Shown: positions 25,480 to 38,132, counted from the first letter of the stretch. The stretch is 64,000 bases of DNA from Salvator merianae (GCA_003586115.2 QVOM02000074.1:4490521-4554520); one strand, 5' to 3'. Numbers and translations: made by a program. The notes: generated by a model not told the origin, from the letters alone.

Positions 25480-26460
25480 TTTTTATTATTATTTTTTTAA
25501 TTTTCACACAAAAGGAAATAAATCTTAACAAAAAAAGGATTCCCCCCCCCCAAAAGAAAAAACTAGAATACACCTCACTACCCAACTATCTCTTATGCAC
25601 AATGGTTGACAACATCTAGATTGTTTCTTCCAACTAATTTCTCAAGTACCATTTACTGTATCCTATTATACTTTAATTCATTAATTTACTTCATTTTCTG
25701 CCCAGCATTTTCCCGTATACTATTAATATCTAAATACCATATTTTAAACATGCTTTGCGTTATTTCATTCTTTTGGTTTGTCAATGAACTATATATTTTA
25801 CTTTCTATTTCTCTTTACCCCTTCAAACATTCTTTCAATATTTCCACAATCGCTGTCCCTTCTTTTACTGTTCCCTCCATTCTCCTCTAATATTATATAG
25901 ATCCTTTAAATATTTAAACCATTTCCCTTTAATTGGTGTAATATTCTTTCTTCTAATACCATTTGATCCCTATTTATATATTCAGTGATGTATATTTTGA
26001 TATTTGTGGTGCTAGTTTATGTTGATAGATTCTCCACATTTCCATTGCTTGTTTCATCAGTCTATATAATATTCTAAATTTTCTCACTGGCATTTTATCC
26101 TACATTAAGCTATCATTTTCTAAATTATGCATCTTTTTCTTTACTTTTACCCACGTTTCTTCTGTTTTTACTTCTAACTTGATTAATTTTTTTTGTTTGA
26201 AAAGCCACATAACATTTCTCCAGAGTGGGATTAGACCATCTTCCTTCATGAGTTACTTTGGTTTTATTCTAAGCCCTAGCCTAGCTGAATGTTGCAAGCA
26301 TTCTTTTGTAATTTTGCAATGTTTGCTTGTATCCTTGCTTACATTCTTGACTTGTTCTGCCACATTCTCCAACGCATCTGTAAGCAGGTCTTATAACAAG
26401 AGAGCGTTATCCCTTGACCAATTGGTTGATTTAAAAATGTATAGAAAAGTATGAAAATGT
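25480..26460 (-). mobile_element. Degenerate retroelement-like segment, antisense
   Basis: The + strand is T-rich, with poly(T) and a C9 run at its left end (25,480-25,555). The minus strand gives several decayed protein-like stretches, rich in Lys, Met and aromatic residues, separated by stops. The layout (A-rich end at 25,480, degenerate coding to its right) fits the 3' end of an antisense LINE or a gag-like remnant. I cannot name the family. Confidence 0.35.
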
Positions 26461-26799
26461 GCTTGGTTTTCCTGCCAGGGCTGCCCAGCTTTGCTGCTCG
26501 AGGATGTGAAAGAACATTGTTAAGAAGCAACAGACACTTGACATCGTCAGGGGGATTATTTTCAGGTAGCCCAGCTGTGATATATTTATAACAAAGGTAT
26601 GGTATACAGTGTAGACAGCCTTTAGCACAATAAGTTGGATGAGTTTCCATAAAATTTTGACTTGACTGATTGGTTCCATCTGCACCAGTGCCCGCCAGTG
26701 ATGAGAAGTTTTTTTAGTGTTGCGAAATACAGTGGAACCTTGCATGATTCAAGGATTAGATTCCTGGGACTGAACACTTGCAATATGGCTTGAAAGGGT

Positions 26800-26940
26800 T
26801 GCATGCTAAGTGTGTGTTTTATTTAATAGTATTTTACTAATTTTCTCTATGCTTTATATTGTTTATTAAATGCTGAGGACCATCTTGGGACCCTTTAGTG
26901 AAGGGCAGGATCTATGTGTTTGAAAATAAATAAATATGGA
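26800..26940 (+). mobile_element. LINE/SINE 3' tail
   Basis: The order CTTTATATTGTTTATTAAATGC, GGGAAGGGCAGGATC-like text and AAAATAAATAAATA at the end resembles the 3' ends of L2-type retroposons. Too diverged for a family call. Confidence 0.4.
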
Positions 26941-27773
26941 CATTAAAAATAATTGGAATGTTTGAGAAATCTCCCAGAGGCCAGCTGACCTTCTGAGGGG
27001 ATCCATGTATGGATTTCATGCCCTGCAAGGGGGAAGGAAGGCCATTGCCAAAATGAGCCACTGCCCAAGAGGGCTGTTGTCTTTTCTAAAAGCACCAAGA
27101 ACACAAAGAAGACATTAGAAATGTTGAATTTAGGGTGGAAGAGAAGGATGGACTTGGGATGCAGACCTGATTTGTGAGGAGAAGAATTGGAGGGGGGGGG
27201 GAGAGAAGCTGTCTTGGGTGTGATTTCATCATCACAAAATCTCTAGGAGTATAAAGAAGAAGCTGGCTGAGGTGGTGATTAGCAACTTGGAAAAGACAGG
27301 GGATGAAGAATGCAGTGCTCACTTGCCAGAAAGTCTCCTCTAAGCTCTTCTGTTGATTGGGAATGCAAGGCTTCAGGATTACTTTAAACAATGCCTGTTC
27401 TTTGTTTTGGATTTTATATCCAAATGTATTTTATATTTTGTGTTGATGGCTGGTTTTGTGTATGGCATTCGTATTTTGATTCGTTAATAAGTGCTTGTAA
27501 ACCAGCACATTGTAGGAAGGCAACATACAAATAAACTGATGATGATGTAGTAGTACTGTTAGTAGTGTTGTAAGAGGAGGAGGAGGAGAGATGGTATAAT
27601 TATTTTTCATTTTATAAGATAAGGGAAGGACTGAAGGGTGGGTAAAGGAATATATAAGGAGATTATGTAAATATGTTTGGTAATCAAAATGGAAAATTTC
27701 TTCTTTTTCTGTATTTGTAAAACTTAAAAAAGGATGGGTTTGTTGTTGTTTTTGTATTTTTGTACTTGAATTT

Positions 27774-27955
27774 ATATGAGGAATGGTAGCACAGACTGCC
27801 TGGAAAGCAGAGGTTGCTGGTTTGATCCCCAGTTTCTCCCAAGAAGTATGCAAAGGCAAACCACTTTTGTATCTCTTTCCAGAAAGCTATATAGAAATGC
27901 CCATGGAGGTGCCCATGTAGTCAGTGATTCGGTGGTACTCAACAACAACAGCTTG
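27774..27955 (+). mobile_element. tRNA-derived SINE
   Basis: A SINE of the same general build as the one at 3927. A decayed tRNA head with CTGCCTGGAAAGCAGAGG and the B-box-like GCTGGTTTGATCCCCAG is followed by a body with 'GGCAAACCACTTTTG' and 'GATTCGGTGGTACTC', ending in CAACAACAACAG. It lies in LRP6 intron 1 in the sense orientation. Confidence 0.7.
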
Positions 27956-28590
27956 CAAACTTATACCACCTTTTGGGAAAGAAAATCCCCAAGATATGAA
28001 GTCTTTGTTGATCTCAAAGCTTGGGACAGACCAGATAAAGATGGAAGGATTATACTGAAAATTTACATAGAAGAGATAGTAGCATTCAAGATATTCTAGA
28101 TGAGACTGATTACGTGCAGGAACCAATGGTAATGGAATCTGCATTGAGGTATCAGGAAGACAGGCTGCAGGAGTTGATAGAACTGCAATAGAAGTCTTAT
28201 AGACGGTGGAAGAAGAATCCGTTAAGGTGCTAACTAGTATTTATCAGTACTCAGTGACCAATGGATTGGAAGCAATAGTGTTTGTACTAATACTCAAGAA
28301 AGGGAATCTATCTTGTCTTGCATTCTAGTAAAGTTATATTAAAGATCATTCAAAACTGGGGACAGGGCATGTGCGGTGCAAAGGAAACGTCATTCTAAAC
28401 TGCAGCTCCAGGATCGCAGCAACAAAAACCCTCATTAGCATGTTCTAATGTAAGAAAGAAGTTTATTTTTGCTATTTACGAACATCTAAAACTTCCCCCC
28501 GCAAGTTGAGGGGAGATTTTTTCGCTAAAACGGCTTGAAATCTGAGAAAAAAGAAAATAAAAATCTCCAGCGGCTCTGTAATCTGCTCTT

Positions 28591-29502
28591 CCAAAATGGC
28601 TGCCGCAAAGCAAGAGGCCCGTAAAGACTTCGAAAAGGGGAAAGGCGCAGCCTCACCGCGGCAAGAATTGGGACGCCAAACTGGAGGCTTTAAAATCCTC
28701 TCTAATACAAGAATGGAAGGACTTCTTCCAGTCCTTCAGTAATGATATCACGTCCATACAAGAAACTGTATCTACCTTAACGACAGGCTTAAAATAAGTG
28801 GAAGAGACTGCTTTGATGGTGTTAGATACCGCCACAACTAATGCCTCCCAACTCCAGTCAGGTCAATCTGATTTAGAAAAACTACAAGAACAGGTCACAG
28901 ACCTGCAGAACCACGCAAGACGTGGGAATATTTGGGTCAGAGGAGTTAAGGAGGGCTTGGAAGGATCCAGTGTTACACAGTTTTTGATTAATTGGTGGAC
29001 TAGCTTACTGCATGACCTCCATTTCACGGTGCAAGATATCGCCAGGGCCCACAGGAGCCTTGCCTCTTGTGCTGACCTCAGTCAGTTTCCCAGAGATATA
29101 ATCGTTGCTTTTGAGAGGTACACTGTCAAAGCTGCAGTTTTTGCTGCTCTTCGAAACCAGACAGGTTTAACCTTGGAAGGCTGGAAAATTATTATTCTTC
29201 AAAACGTTGCCCCAGAGACGTTCCGCCTTCGACGTAAATTTAAGCCTTATGTCTCCCTTCTACAATCTGCCAATCACAGGTTCAAATGGAGCTTTCCATG
29301 CTCAATCATCATTACTCACAAAGGCAAGCAATTGAAGGCTGCATCAGTGGCCGAGGTGGAGGATATGATGGCTACCCTACATCTGAAGCTCCCAGATTCC
29401 CAAACTGCGGCTTCAAATCCAGAACCTACTCCTTCCATGTCTAATCAACCATCATTGCAGCAATTACCACAAAGATCTCGAAACGACAAATTCATTAAAT
29501 GA
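28591..29502 (+). pseudogene. L1 ORF1 (RNA-binding coiled-coil protein), broken
   Basis: L1 ORF1p binds L1 RNA as a trimer and is needed for retrotransposition. Here the frame opens near an ATG at about 28595, changes frame near 28670, meets a TAA just before 28798, and then runs open for 234 codons to 29502. The open part shows a heptad-like stretch (S-D-L-E-K-L-Q-E-Q-V-T-D-L-Q-N), then R-R-G-N-I-W-V-R-G-V-K-E, the junction to the RRM-like domain, then a C-terminal domain containing E-T-F-R-L-R-R-K-F-K-P. These match L1 ORF1p (the 'Transposase_22' family) in order. The copy is dead through one frameshift and one stop. Confidence 0.8.
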
Positions 29503-29539
29503 AGAAACATACATTTAACTGGATCCTCCCCTGTCATTG

Positions 29540-29905
29540 GAAATGGAGAAGAATAAAGAGAGAAAGAGAATAAAGGTGAAAAAGCGGGGGGGGGGAGGAA
29601 GAATAAGAAAAGAAAGATGAAGAAAACGAAGAAAGAAGACAAAGGGAAGAAAAAAGGAAAAAGATGGGAAACAGGAGAAAAGAAAAAGAAAGAAAAATAA
29701 GCCTCTTTCTTAAAGTTTCAGTTCCCCTTCTCCCCCTCCCCCCTTTCTTCTTCCTTCTTTTTTCTCTCTTCCCCTCCTTCCCTACCCCTTCTCCCTCCCT
29801 TCCTTTCCCTCCCCCCTTTTTTCCCTCTTCTTTTCTTTCTCTCTTCCCTCTCTTCCCCTCTTCCTCCCTCCTTCCTTCTTTTTCCTCTTCTTTTCCCCTT
29901 GCTCC
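29540..29905 (+). repeat. Polypurine block joined to polypyrimidine block in the L1 spacer
   Basis: About 160 bases of nearly pure purine (29,540-29,700, including a G9 run at about 29,588) are followed at once by about 195 bases of nearly pure pyrimidine (29,706-29,900). It lies between L1 ORF1 and ORF2. The two blocks are roughly complementary in base class, so intrastrand pairing or triplex structure is plausible. The Phe/Leu/Pro-rich frame across it is a by-product. Confidence 0.85.
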
Positions 29906-30362
29906 ATTTACCTTACCTTATATATGTGTTATACGACATTTTTATTTGTAGATATTTATACATATATGTGCTTTTGAGGGTCTATCCTTTCTTTGGGTGA
30001 CAGAAAATAGATTATATTTAAAGTATAATTCCTGCCCTGACTATATATTTGCCACGAACAGGTTTTAAAATAACTATTTCTGCTCTCCCCCCTCTTTTGT
30101 TGATTAGATCGGTATTTTATCCAGTGAAGGAGTTTATAATATCTTGGAGAACCCAAAACAATTTTGTTAGGGTTCAGTGCAGATAAAGGAGTTCTTTTGT
30201 TGTTTGACTGCACATTTGGCAGTTGTAGTTGTTACTTGGTTATACAATGTGTTGAGAGTATATATTATGATAATAACCTGAAGTCTACCTTATTTTTGCT
30301 CAATTGCCCCAGTATGTGGGGGAATTTCAGATTGTTATGTATTTTTAAATTTATTCTTTCAG

Positions 30363-32350
30363 ATGACCACGGCTAATTTACATTGTCTGTCACTTAATGT
30401 TAACCATGGTTCACCTATAAAGTGTTCTAAATTTGAGAGGCTTCTTCTTAGATTGGGGGCTGGAATTTTCTTTTTACAGGAGACCCATCATAACAAAAAG
30501 CACTGATCTATTCTCTATACCTATCCTCTGGGACCTCCAAGCCCCAAGGGGTAGCTATTCTAATCCACTCTAGCATACCTTTCACTGCTACCGCTGTTAA
30601 ATCTGACAGTTCTGGCAGATGTGTTTTTGTTAATGCACACATAAATTGGGATAAGTTTACATTAGCCTCAATATATGTTGGTCAGTGTCCTTTTCTTCTT
30701 TCCACGTTTGAAAGACTTCATGAATTTGCAACTGGAGCTATCATTGCAGGTGGTGATTTTAACTCAGTTATGGACAATAATATGGACAGAAAACATTTTA
30801 AAACAAACAAGTTTGCCAAATTGAAGCACCCAGAAAGTTTAGCCTCACTGCTAGAAAAATTTGGTTTACTTGACTCCTTTTAGTATGTCAATCAGCAAAG
30901 TCGCAAATATACTTTCTACTCTGCATGCCATTTCTCTTATTCTAGAATTAACTATTTCTTATGTTCTCGTAGTTTAGCCCAACGTATATCCAAAGCTGAT
31001 ATTGGAACTTTTACTGTCTCGGATCATGCTCCCATAACTATAAATCTTTCTCCCTCTTCTAAGCAGTCAAATTGTCAAATTTGGAAGCTTGACCCCTTGC
31101 TCCTAACCAAAAAGGAAACTGTCCAATCCCTTTCTGAAGATATGATAAATTATTTTGATATTAACACATCTTCAGAAGTTGCCCCTAGAATTGTATGGGA
31201 TGCTATGAAGGCTGTAGTAAGAGGAAAGTATATCTCGCTTAGAAGATGGTTGAATTTTTTTTTTAATGAAGATTATGACCGAATATTGGAGGACTTAAAA
31301 GATTTGGAGGATAAGTATAAGAAATTAGGCTCACAAAAAATATATTCCCAACTTATTAAGAAGTGAGCTGAATTGGATGCTGTAGAATTGGGCAAAATTG
31401 CAAAAGCTCATTTATATCTCAAAAATATTTTATATGGAAGGTAACTGTAACTCCCGCATGCTTGCAGCTGCTCTGCATAAGAGACATCAGAAGCAACATG
31501 TGCCTGAAGTATTCTCAAAAGCTAAATCAGCTATGGTATCCTCTAATCAACAGATAGTAGAGGCTTTCCGCGATTTCTATAAACAATTATACTCTCCATA
31601 GGAAACTTCCCAACAAGATACTGATACCTATTTTTCCTTGGTCGGTTTACCTAAACTTACTGTTGAGTAGCGAGAATTATTTAGTGCTCCTATTACTCCA
31701 GAAGAAGTAAATCAAACGATTAAAAAGTTGAAAAACAGTAAGGCTCCAGGGCCTGGTGGACTACCAGGATCCTTCTATAAAACCTTTTGAGATCTCCTAA
31801 CACCTCATTTAGTCTCTTTATTCAATAATATTTTCTCCAGTTCACCAATCCCAGACTCATGGCGTGAATCTAGAATTGTCACCTGTTTGAAACATGGGTG
31901 CTCCCCTGCTGATGTGGAATCCTACCTCCCTATTTCCCTTGCTAACCAGGACTATAAAATTTTCACATCTATCATAACTAACCAACTCAATGAATTTGTA
32001 AATCAGTTAATAGGAAAAGAGCAATATGTTTTTCTCCCAGGTAGATTGATTTCTGATCCTGTTAGAATAGTGCTCAACTCTATAGATTTTAGCAGATGTA
32101 CCACATCTCCCTTGCTTTAATTTCTCTTGATTTGTATAAAGCATTTGACTCTTATCAATCATAACTTTTTGATTTACACCCTTGTACACATGGGGTTTGA
32201 CTACTCATGTCTTCAAATCATGAAGGATATCTATAATACTTCTATCTCCTTTATTTCTGTTAACAGCTCCACCACTTCTTCTTTCCATGTCAGCAGGGGA
32301 ACCAGGCAGGGTTGCCCCCTTTCTCCAGTGCTATTTGCACTGACTCAGTA
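30363..32350 (+). pseudogene. L1 ORF2 endonuclease and partial reverse transcriptase, broken
   Basis: Starts at an ATG with the endonuclease signature S-L-N-V-N-H-G near the N-terminus and F-L-Q-E-T-H about 30 residues on (the metal-binding Glu). Further on it has G-G-D-F-N-S-V at about 30,751 and S-D-H-A-P-I at about 31,018, both hallmarks of the AP-type endonuclease. The reverse transcriptase follows with I-K-K-L-K-N-S-K-A-P-G-P, then S-Y-L-P-I-S-L at about 31,920 and G-T-R-Q-G-C-P-L-S-P at about 32,310. There are stops at several points (for example after F-Y-K-Q-L-Y-S-P near 31,600). Sequence identity to L1 ends at about 32,345. Confidence 0.8.
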
Positions 32351-33229
32351 CTGACTCAGTATTAAATGTAAATTGTAATATAATGTGTTAAAAAAAATTC
32401 ACCCAGGAAGATGCTATTATCAGTGGAGATACCTAGACGAAGTGAAGCCCCTTAGGGTTTGAGTTAAAAGTTGCTTAGAAGCACATGCATCCATGTGCTT
32501 ACATGTTACTCCAGTAACCCAGCTCCACAGCCTTGGGAGTAAGACGGGTGTACACTCTCACTATATCTTGTTATTACAAAGATCTGGCTTGGAAGAAGAT
32601 GAGTGTGGCTTTTAAAATAGGTGTGAGAAATATTAACAACCTGGGGTAGCACTCCTATAGTACTGGTACTATAAGTACAGCCTATGAACAGTTTTCTAAA
32701 TACAGTTGCTCCTCTTTTTTCTTTAGATATTTCATTTAGCTACCATTAGCAGAGGTCTAGGCATAAAACTTTAATTCATATTGTTTAAGGTTATCTCTCT
32801 AACGCTATTTGTTCAGTGTTCTAGTAGTCACTGGCTGTTAGAGTTCTAATTATTCAGTCATGTTCATTTTGTCTGAAACAGTGAAATTTCTCTTAGTTAT
32901 TCCTCCTTCTGAGAAACCATAGAATATGCAAAAACTTCACTTACTTTGGTCCATTCCATATGAAAAGTGGAGGGCAGAGCTGCCTCTTGGAGGATAACAT
33001 GATGGGAAACTGCTTTGTGATTTCCATAGAGGAGGTGCTGAGCATACCTTCGCATTGCTAATGTCTTCCATGCTGACTGCCCTGACTGTACTTCGAAAGG
33101 CGGAAGTAGGTGAAGGTACCATGCATATTCGTATGCATTCTGTGGCTTTAAAAAGACAGGAAAATAAATTTAAAAAAAACAAAACAGTGAAAGGGAAACA
33201 TCACGTTCCTGGTGCTTAAGGAAACATTA
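32351..33229. other. Intron 1, nothing recognised
   Basis: Unique-looking AT-rich sequence that begins at the L1 breakpoint, where CTGACTCAGTA occurs twice in tandem (about 32,340-32,361). No exon or repeat named. Confidence 0.5.
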
Positions 33230-33560
33230 CACTTGTAGATTCTTCTGAATTTCGATGCTGGAGAGGCTGCTGAGGGTACCATGGATAGCTAGAAAGATCA
33301 GTCAATGAACTGTATAACAGATAGAATCACAAATGATAAGGCTTAAACTGTCTTAATTGGGCACATAATGAGAAGACCAGACTTTCTGGAAAACATGGTG
33401 ATGCCTGGGAAACTAGAAGGGAGAAAAAGAAGAGGCTAGCCAGCATGTTCATGCATAGACTCAATTATGACAGTGATGAAAACCTTTGCTGACAAGGTTA
33501 TTAATGTAGAAAGTGAATGGAAAAGAGGAAAATATTGTGTATCATCTTTAAAAGGTGGCT
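33230..33560 (+). mobile_element. BovB/RTE LINE 3' end, or BovB-tailed SINE
   Basis: GGGCACATAATGAGAAGACC, GATGCCTGGGAAACTAGAAG, GGGAGAAAAAGAAGAGGC and AGACTCAATTATGACAGTGA occur in the same order and spacing as in the BovB 3' region as I remember it. Sauria-type SINEs share this tail, but no tRNA head is visible upstream, so a 5'-truncated BovB is more likely. Confidence 0.65.
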
Positions 33561-33977
33561 ATAAATGTCATAAATAAATACCATAAGTAGGCAATAAATA
33601 AGATAGAATGTTAACATTTTGAAGTATAACTAGAGTACTCTGTATTCCACAGCTTTCAGCATTAATCTGCAGTAACTACGTAGCTAGCAGTAAATCCCTA
33701 AAGCCCTCAAATAGGTACTATAAATTTATAATTGAAAATGTGTGGTTAGGTACCATTATGTGCAGATCCTGTGATTACACAGACAAATTCTTAGATGACA
33801 TAGAAAGTGGTTTTCCATTTTCCATTCAAGGGAAATCCTGGGAAGTGCTGGCATCTGCACTTGGAGGCCAACTTTTCAACTTCTGCTACAGCCATCATGC
33901 TGAATAGGCTTCAGGAGCCCCATCCATTCAACTTATGTCAACTGAATGTCTGCTACAAGTTAATAGACACTACAGAT

Positions 33978-34008
33978 ACTTCAGAGTGGGAAATTCCCAC
34001 TCTGAAGT
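33978..34008. repeat. Perfect 15-bp-arm palindrome
   Basis: ACTTCAGAGTGGGAA, one base, TTCCCACTCTGAAGT. It stands alone in intron 1 and is not part of a repeat I recognise. Confidence 0.95.
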
Positions 34009-35589
34009 TTGTGCACTGTGTCCTGCATCTCAGACCAGCAGCAGGGGACTCCAGCTGCATTTATGGGGTGAGATGTTTAAGCCTTCTGCCGCAGGGGCAG
34101 AGGAGGATCACCTCCATGAAGATGTGGAGATGCAGCCTTAGCTGGCAAACTTGGTGTCTTTGTCTAGAGGGGCTACAGTTGACAAGTAAGCTGTTCCTGG
34201 AAAAATGTGAGTCTCGTGGTCTTTCTAGTTAGTGCTAGATTTAGCTGTCCTCCCGACTTGCATCCTTGATTGTTCAGAGGCATGCTACATTATTCAGTTG
34301 CAACTGTACAGGAGCATTTATCTTCCCACAGATTCAGTCTTGGTTTGTTTGCCCTGGCCATTCACACAGTTACTTCCAGATAGTGACTTGTAACTGATAT
34401 GTCTTTTCCATAATTACATGAGGGAAAGAGAAGTTAGACCTGAGTGTCAGTAGCGAAATGATGACAATTAAACACAGTCTCCAAAGCAAACGTACATAAA
34501 ATTGGGCTGCATGATTCCAGCTTGTTGAATCTGAAGGGGTTTCGTAGGGGTTCTCTGAACAGACTAGTCCCAGATATTGTGTTTACCCTTTGTTTCAGTA
34601 ACGATAAATCAGTCTCATAGAATTTTCTCCCTAATTTTCTTCAGGTCTAACGAAGAGTTGTTATTGATTGTAGAAGCTATGATGCTGTTATAGCTAGGTA
34701 ATGGTTGAATGGTTGTTGTGCGGTTCTGGGAATTGTTGGGTGAGACTGATCACCTGATGGGCTTTGGGATGAAAATGGCTTTTGCTCAGTAATAATCTAT
34801 GCTTTATTAGCTTATGTTTTTACAAAGTTGGTAGGTATATGGCTCGGTTTTGATGGAATTATTCCCACGTAGATGACCATTTCCAAGAGGTGATACTTCA
34901 GATTAGACTATTTTACTGCTCCACAGCAATTACAATCTGGGTATTTAAATCATATCCACATGAAATTATTGAGGGAGGGATTCTGAAGAGCTTGGATAAG
35001 CTGCCATTAGTATACTTTTACTTTAATATGTTGCTTGCTGCTTCAAGTCCTTCAGCAATGTTGTGGAATGTAAATATAGTAAATAATGCTGATGACTATA
35101 AACTCTGCTTTTTTAGCATGTGTAGAAGTGCTGATGTGAAACCTGAAAATTAATAATGGGCTGAAGATGTGTAAATGTTCTGATTCTTAGTGCAGGTAAA
35201 GCAAAAGCACTGTTGGTAGGTGATTGTGCTTTCCTTGAACAAGGTGCTGGTTCTATGTAGGATTTCTTCTCCATGAAAGGATCAGATTCTCATTCTAGAG
35301 TTGTATGCTTCTACATTGTTCCTTGTCTGTTGTTGTTGTTGTGGAGCACTAATTTCTGTGTCATGAAGTTGGGATCAGTTTGTTTTGAGGACAGAGAGAG
35401 CCATAATCACCAATGTTTTTATAAGATTCTATTCTAGATGAATATTTTAAAATTGGGGCTTTACTCTGAATGCTTGTTGAAGAGTGTAGGTAGTTCCAAG
35501 CAGCATAGCTGCAGCTCTGATTATGACTGATTGTGAATGGTTCCTGATTGTGAATGCTTCTTCCCATAAAGATCTGCCTGTGCATTAAC
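34009..35589. other. Intron 1, nothing recognised; (TTG)n at 35329-35342
   Basis: No exon or named repeat. A short TTG tract is the only simple repeat of note. Confidence 0.5.
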
Positions 35590-35890
35590 ATCAGTTAGTG
35601 AGGCCCTCTTGGCTGTTCTACCACCCAGATGAGTTAAAGGGGCAGGGACATGTGAGAGGGCCTTCTCAATATAACCCCTAAACTATGGAATAGTCTTCCT
35701 CATTACATGTATTTAAATACCTAGTGAAGATGCACCTCTTTACCCTCACCTTTGGCTGAAGAAACAGCCGCCCCGCCCCTTTCAGGCACTTTTATTATTT
35801 TAATCAGTTCATTTTAGTTACCTTTTTATTAGTCTTACTGTGACTCATACCTTTGGTTATAAATGTATCTTATCAGATAAATGAATGTGT
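35590..35890 (+). mobile_element. L2-type LINE 3' end, sense
   Basis: The segment with GGGCCTTCTCAATATAACCC, TATGGAATAGTCTTCCTC and GAAGATGCACCTCTTTACCC is the reverse complement of the family copy at 5880-6050 and encodes the decayed C-terminal tail of the LINE ORF2. It ends with a T-rich stretch and AAATGAATG. It is one of five related copies in the window. Confidence 0.65.
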
Positions 35891-36554
35891 CTTATCAGAG
35901 AACTGCATTGACTGTTAATTTCAGACCATACTTCAGGGAGCTAACTTTTAAACTTTTTCCTAAATAATTTAGAATCTAGGCACTTTTTCCTACATAAATC
36001 TGTTTTGGTTTTAAGAATATATATTATAGATTCCATAGCTTCTTATGTAGAAATGAGTCACTCTTGTATGTTTTATTTTGTCTGTCTTATGTGCTCAAAA
36101 TAGTACTTACTGTTTCTGATTTTTATTTTTTAAACTTTTATTTGAAAACAGCATTAAATTCTTGCCTGGAATATAGATTGGTATGTAAATACTCAAAATC
36201 TAATGAAACCTCTTCTGAAGATGGGCAGCAGGGAGCAGTACTGTACTTCTTTTAAATCTGATAGCTTAACTCATGACTTTTAAAGCAATTTGTATGTGTT
36301 TTGTTGGGAGAAATTGCAATTTCTGACTAATATGAAATTTATCTTCACAACCAAATTTCGTCCACAGTGCAATTAAAGAGTGTGCAGTATTGAACTGATA
36401 GGAACTGTTTCAAGCTAATACTGCTAACACTTAGAGGAGAGGGGGAAGAACCTTTTAAGTGAGCCCACCTGTAATGAAAAGTAGTAATGTGGCAGCAGCA
36501 AAGCTGATGTTCTATCCCCTTTTCTGAAGCAGCAGGTTCAGCTAATAGATGATT

Positions 36555-38132
36555 TACACTAGTGGCCAAAATTGTGGAAACCATTTGGAAAAAGTATTTT
36601 TGTGGTTTGAAGGCTCATAACACCACTTTTTTTTGGAGTAACCCCGTAAAATGATATATCAACGGAAAGAAAATTTAATCAAGAATGTAATGCAATAACT
36701 TTTATGAGGGATTTTTTAATAGAACAGCAGTTATAAAGAAGAAGATGAGACACATACAAAAAATGAGATTTATGAAAATTCTCACTATGGCAGTTAATAC
36801 TTAGCTGAGTAACCTTTAGCCTTAATTATGGCCTTACAACGCCTTCCCATGGAGTGAACCAAGTTTTTTAGTTCTGCAGCTGTTATAATGTGAAACCACG
36901 ATTGAATTATTGTTTCTATTAATTTGGTTTTGTTGTTGGGTTTCTTCTGACTAACAAGTTTCTTTAGTCGGCTCCGTAGATTTTCTATTGGGTTAAGGTC
37001 TGGGCTATTCCCAGGTCATTCCAGCAGTGGAATATGATTATCTTGAAACCACTTTTGGCACACAGCAGCAACATGACATGGAGCTGAATCCTGTTGAAAT
37101 ATCAACTCTTCATGATCTGGGAAAAGATCATGAGCGGAAGGCTTAGGTTTGGGCTCAAGTATTTCATTTATGTATTTTTGGGCATTTATATTCCCATTAA
37201 TCACGCAAATTCTGCCCACACCTTTTGATGTCATACAACCCCAGATCATAACACTAACTGGGTGTTTCATGGTAGGTGTAATGCAATCAGGATGCAAATC
37301 TCCAATTCTTCTCCTTACGTATTTTATGCCATCACTACCAAACAGGGAGATTCTGGTCTCGTCACTCCAAATAACACTGTCCCATTGTTCCGCTGTCCAG
37401 TAAACATGGGTTTTAGCCCAGTTTAATCTCTTCAACCTTTGTTTGCGAGATTAAACATGGCTTTTTTCATGGAATTCTAGCATTTAAACCTAATTCCTGC
37501 AATCTGCGTCAAACAGTCCTTGCACTCAACTTCACATTGCATTGCGCTGTTTCATCTTGTATACAGCCAGATGATTTTCTTCTGTCACCTAGGCACAGTC
37601 TTTTCATTTTTCTATCATCATTTGCTGTTGTGCATCTTTTCCTGCCTTTACAGTCTGGTTTCGTAGTGACTGCATCTCCTTATACCTCTTCAAAAATTTA
37701 GAAATGCCACCTTTGGTTAAGTTTCCACCAGTTTTTCTTCTAATTTCTTCATAACTGTTGCCTTGTTCACTCAATAGTACTATTTTACATCACTTTCTGG
37801 ATGACCAGTCAACTCTTTGCGCCGTTTCTTTAATTTTATTATGTTTTATCGCAAGATGATGCCTGATTGGCTCACACTCATGCTCATTGGCTACATTGAA
37901 ATGAAGGAAAGCTACAAGCAAGTTGTGCTTCTTTTCCTGGTTATTTGGCTATAATTGTTGATAGAATACAGATAATTGAAAAAAGTTTGTTGCATTACAT
38001 TCTTGATGAAATTATCTTTCCATTGATATATCATTTTATGGGGTTACTCCAAAAAAAAAAAGTGGTGTTATGATCCATTAAACCTCAAAAATACACTTTT
38101 CCGAAAGGTTTCCATAATTTTGGCCACTAGTG

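Larger units (their letters stand above)
28380..32350 (+). mobile_element. L1 LINE, 5' end retained, 3' half missing
   Basis: Contains, in order, a G+C-richer leader, ORF1 (to 29502), a purine/pyrimidine spacer, the ORF2 endonuclease (from about 30363) and the first half of the reverse transcriptase. It stops just after the G-T-R-Q-G-C-P-L-S-P motif at about 32,340. The catalytic FADD box, thumb, C-terminal domain, 3'UTR and poly(A) are absent. Reading frames are broken by several stops and frameshifts. L1 copies are normally 5'-truncated, so loss of the 3' half points to a later deletion. Confidence 0.85.

Noticed and set aside
29664..29951. Phe/Leu/Pro-rich 95-codon frame
   Set aside because: Direct by-product of the polypyrimidine tract in the L1 spacer.
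33807..34232. 141-codon open frame on + in intron 1
   Set aside because: No domain recognised; contains the isolated palindrome, and splice signals around it are not convincing.
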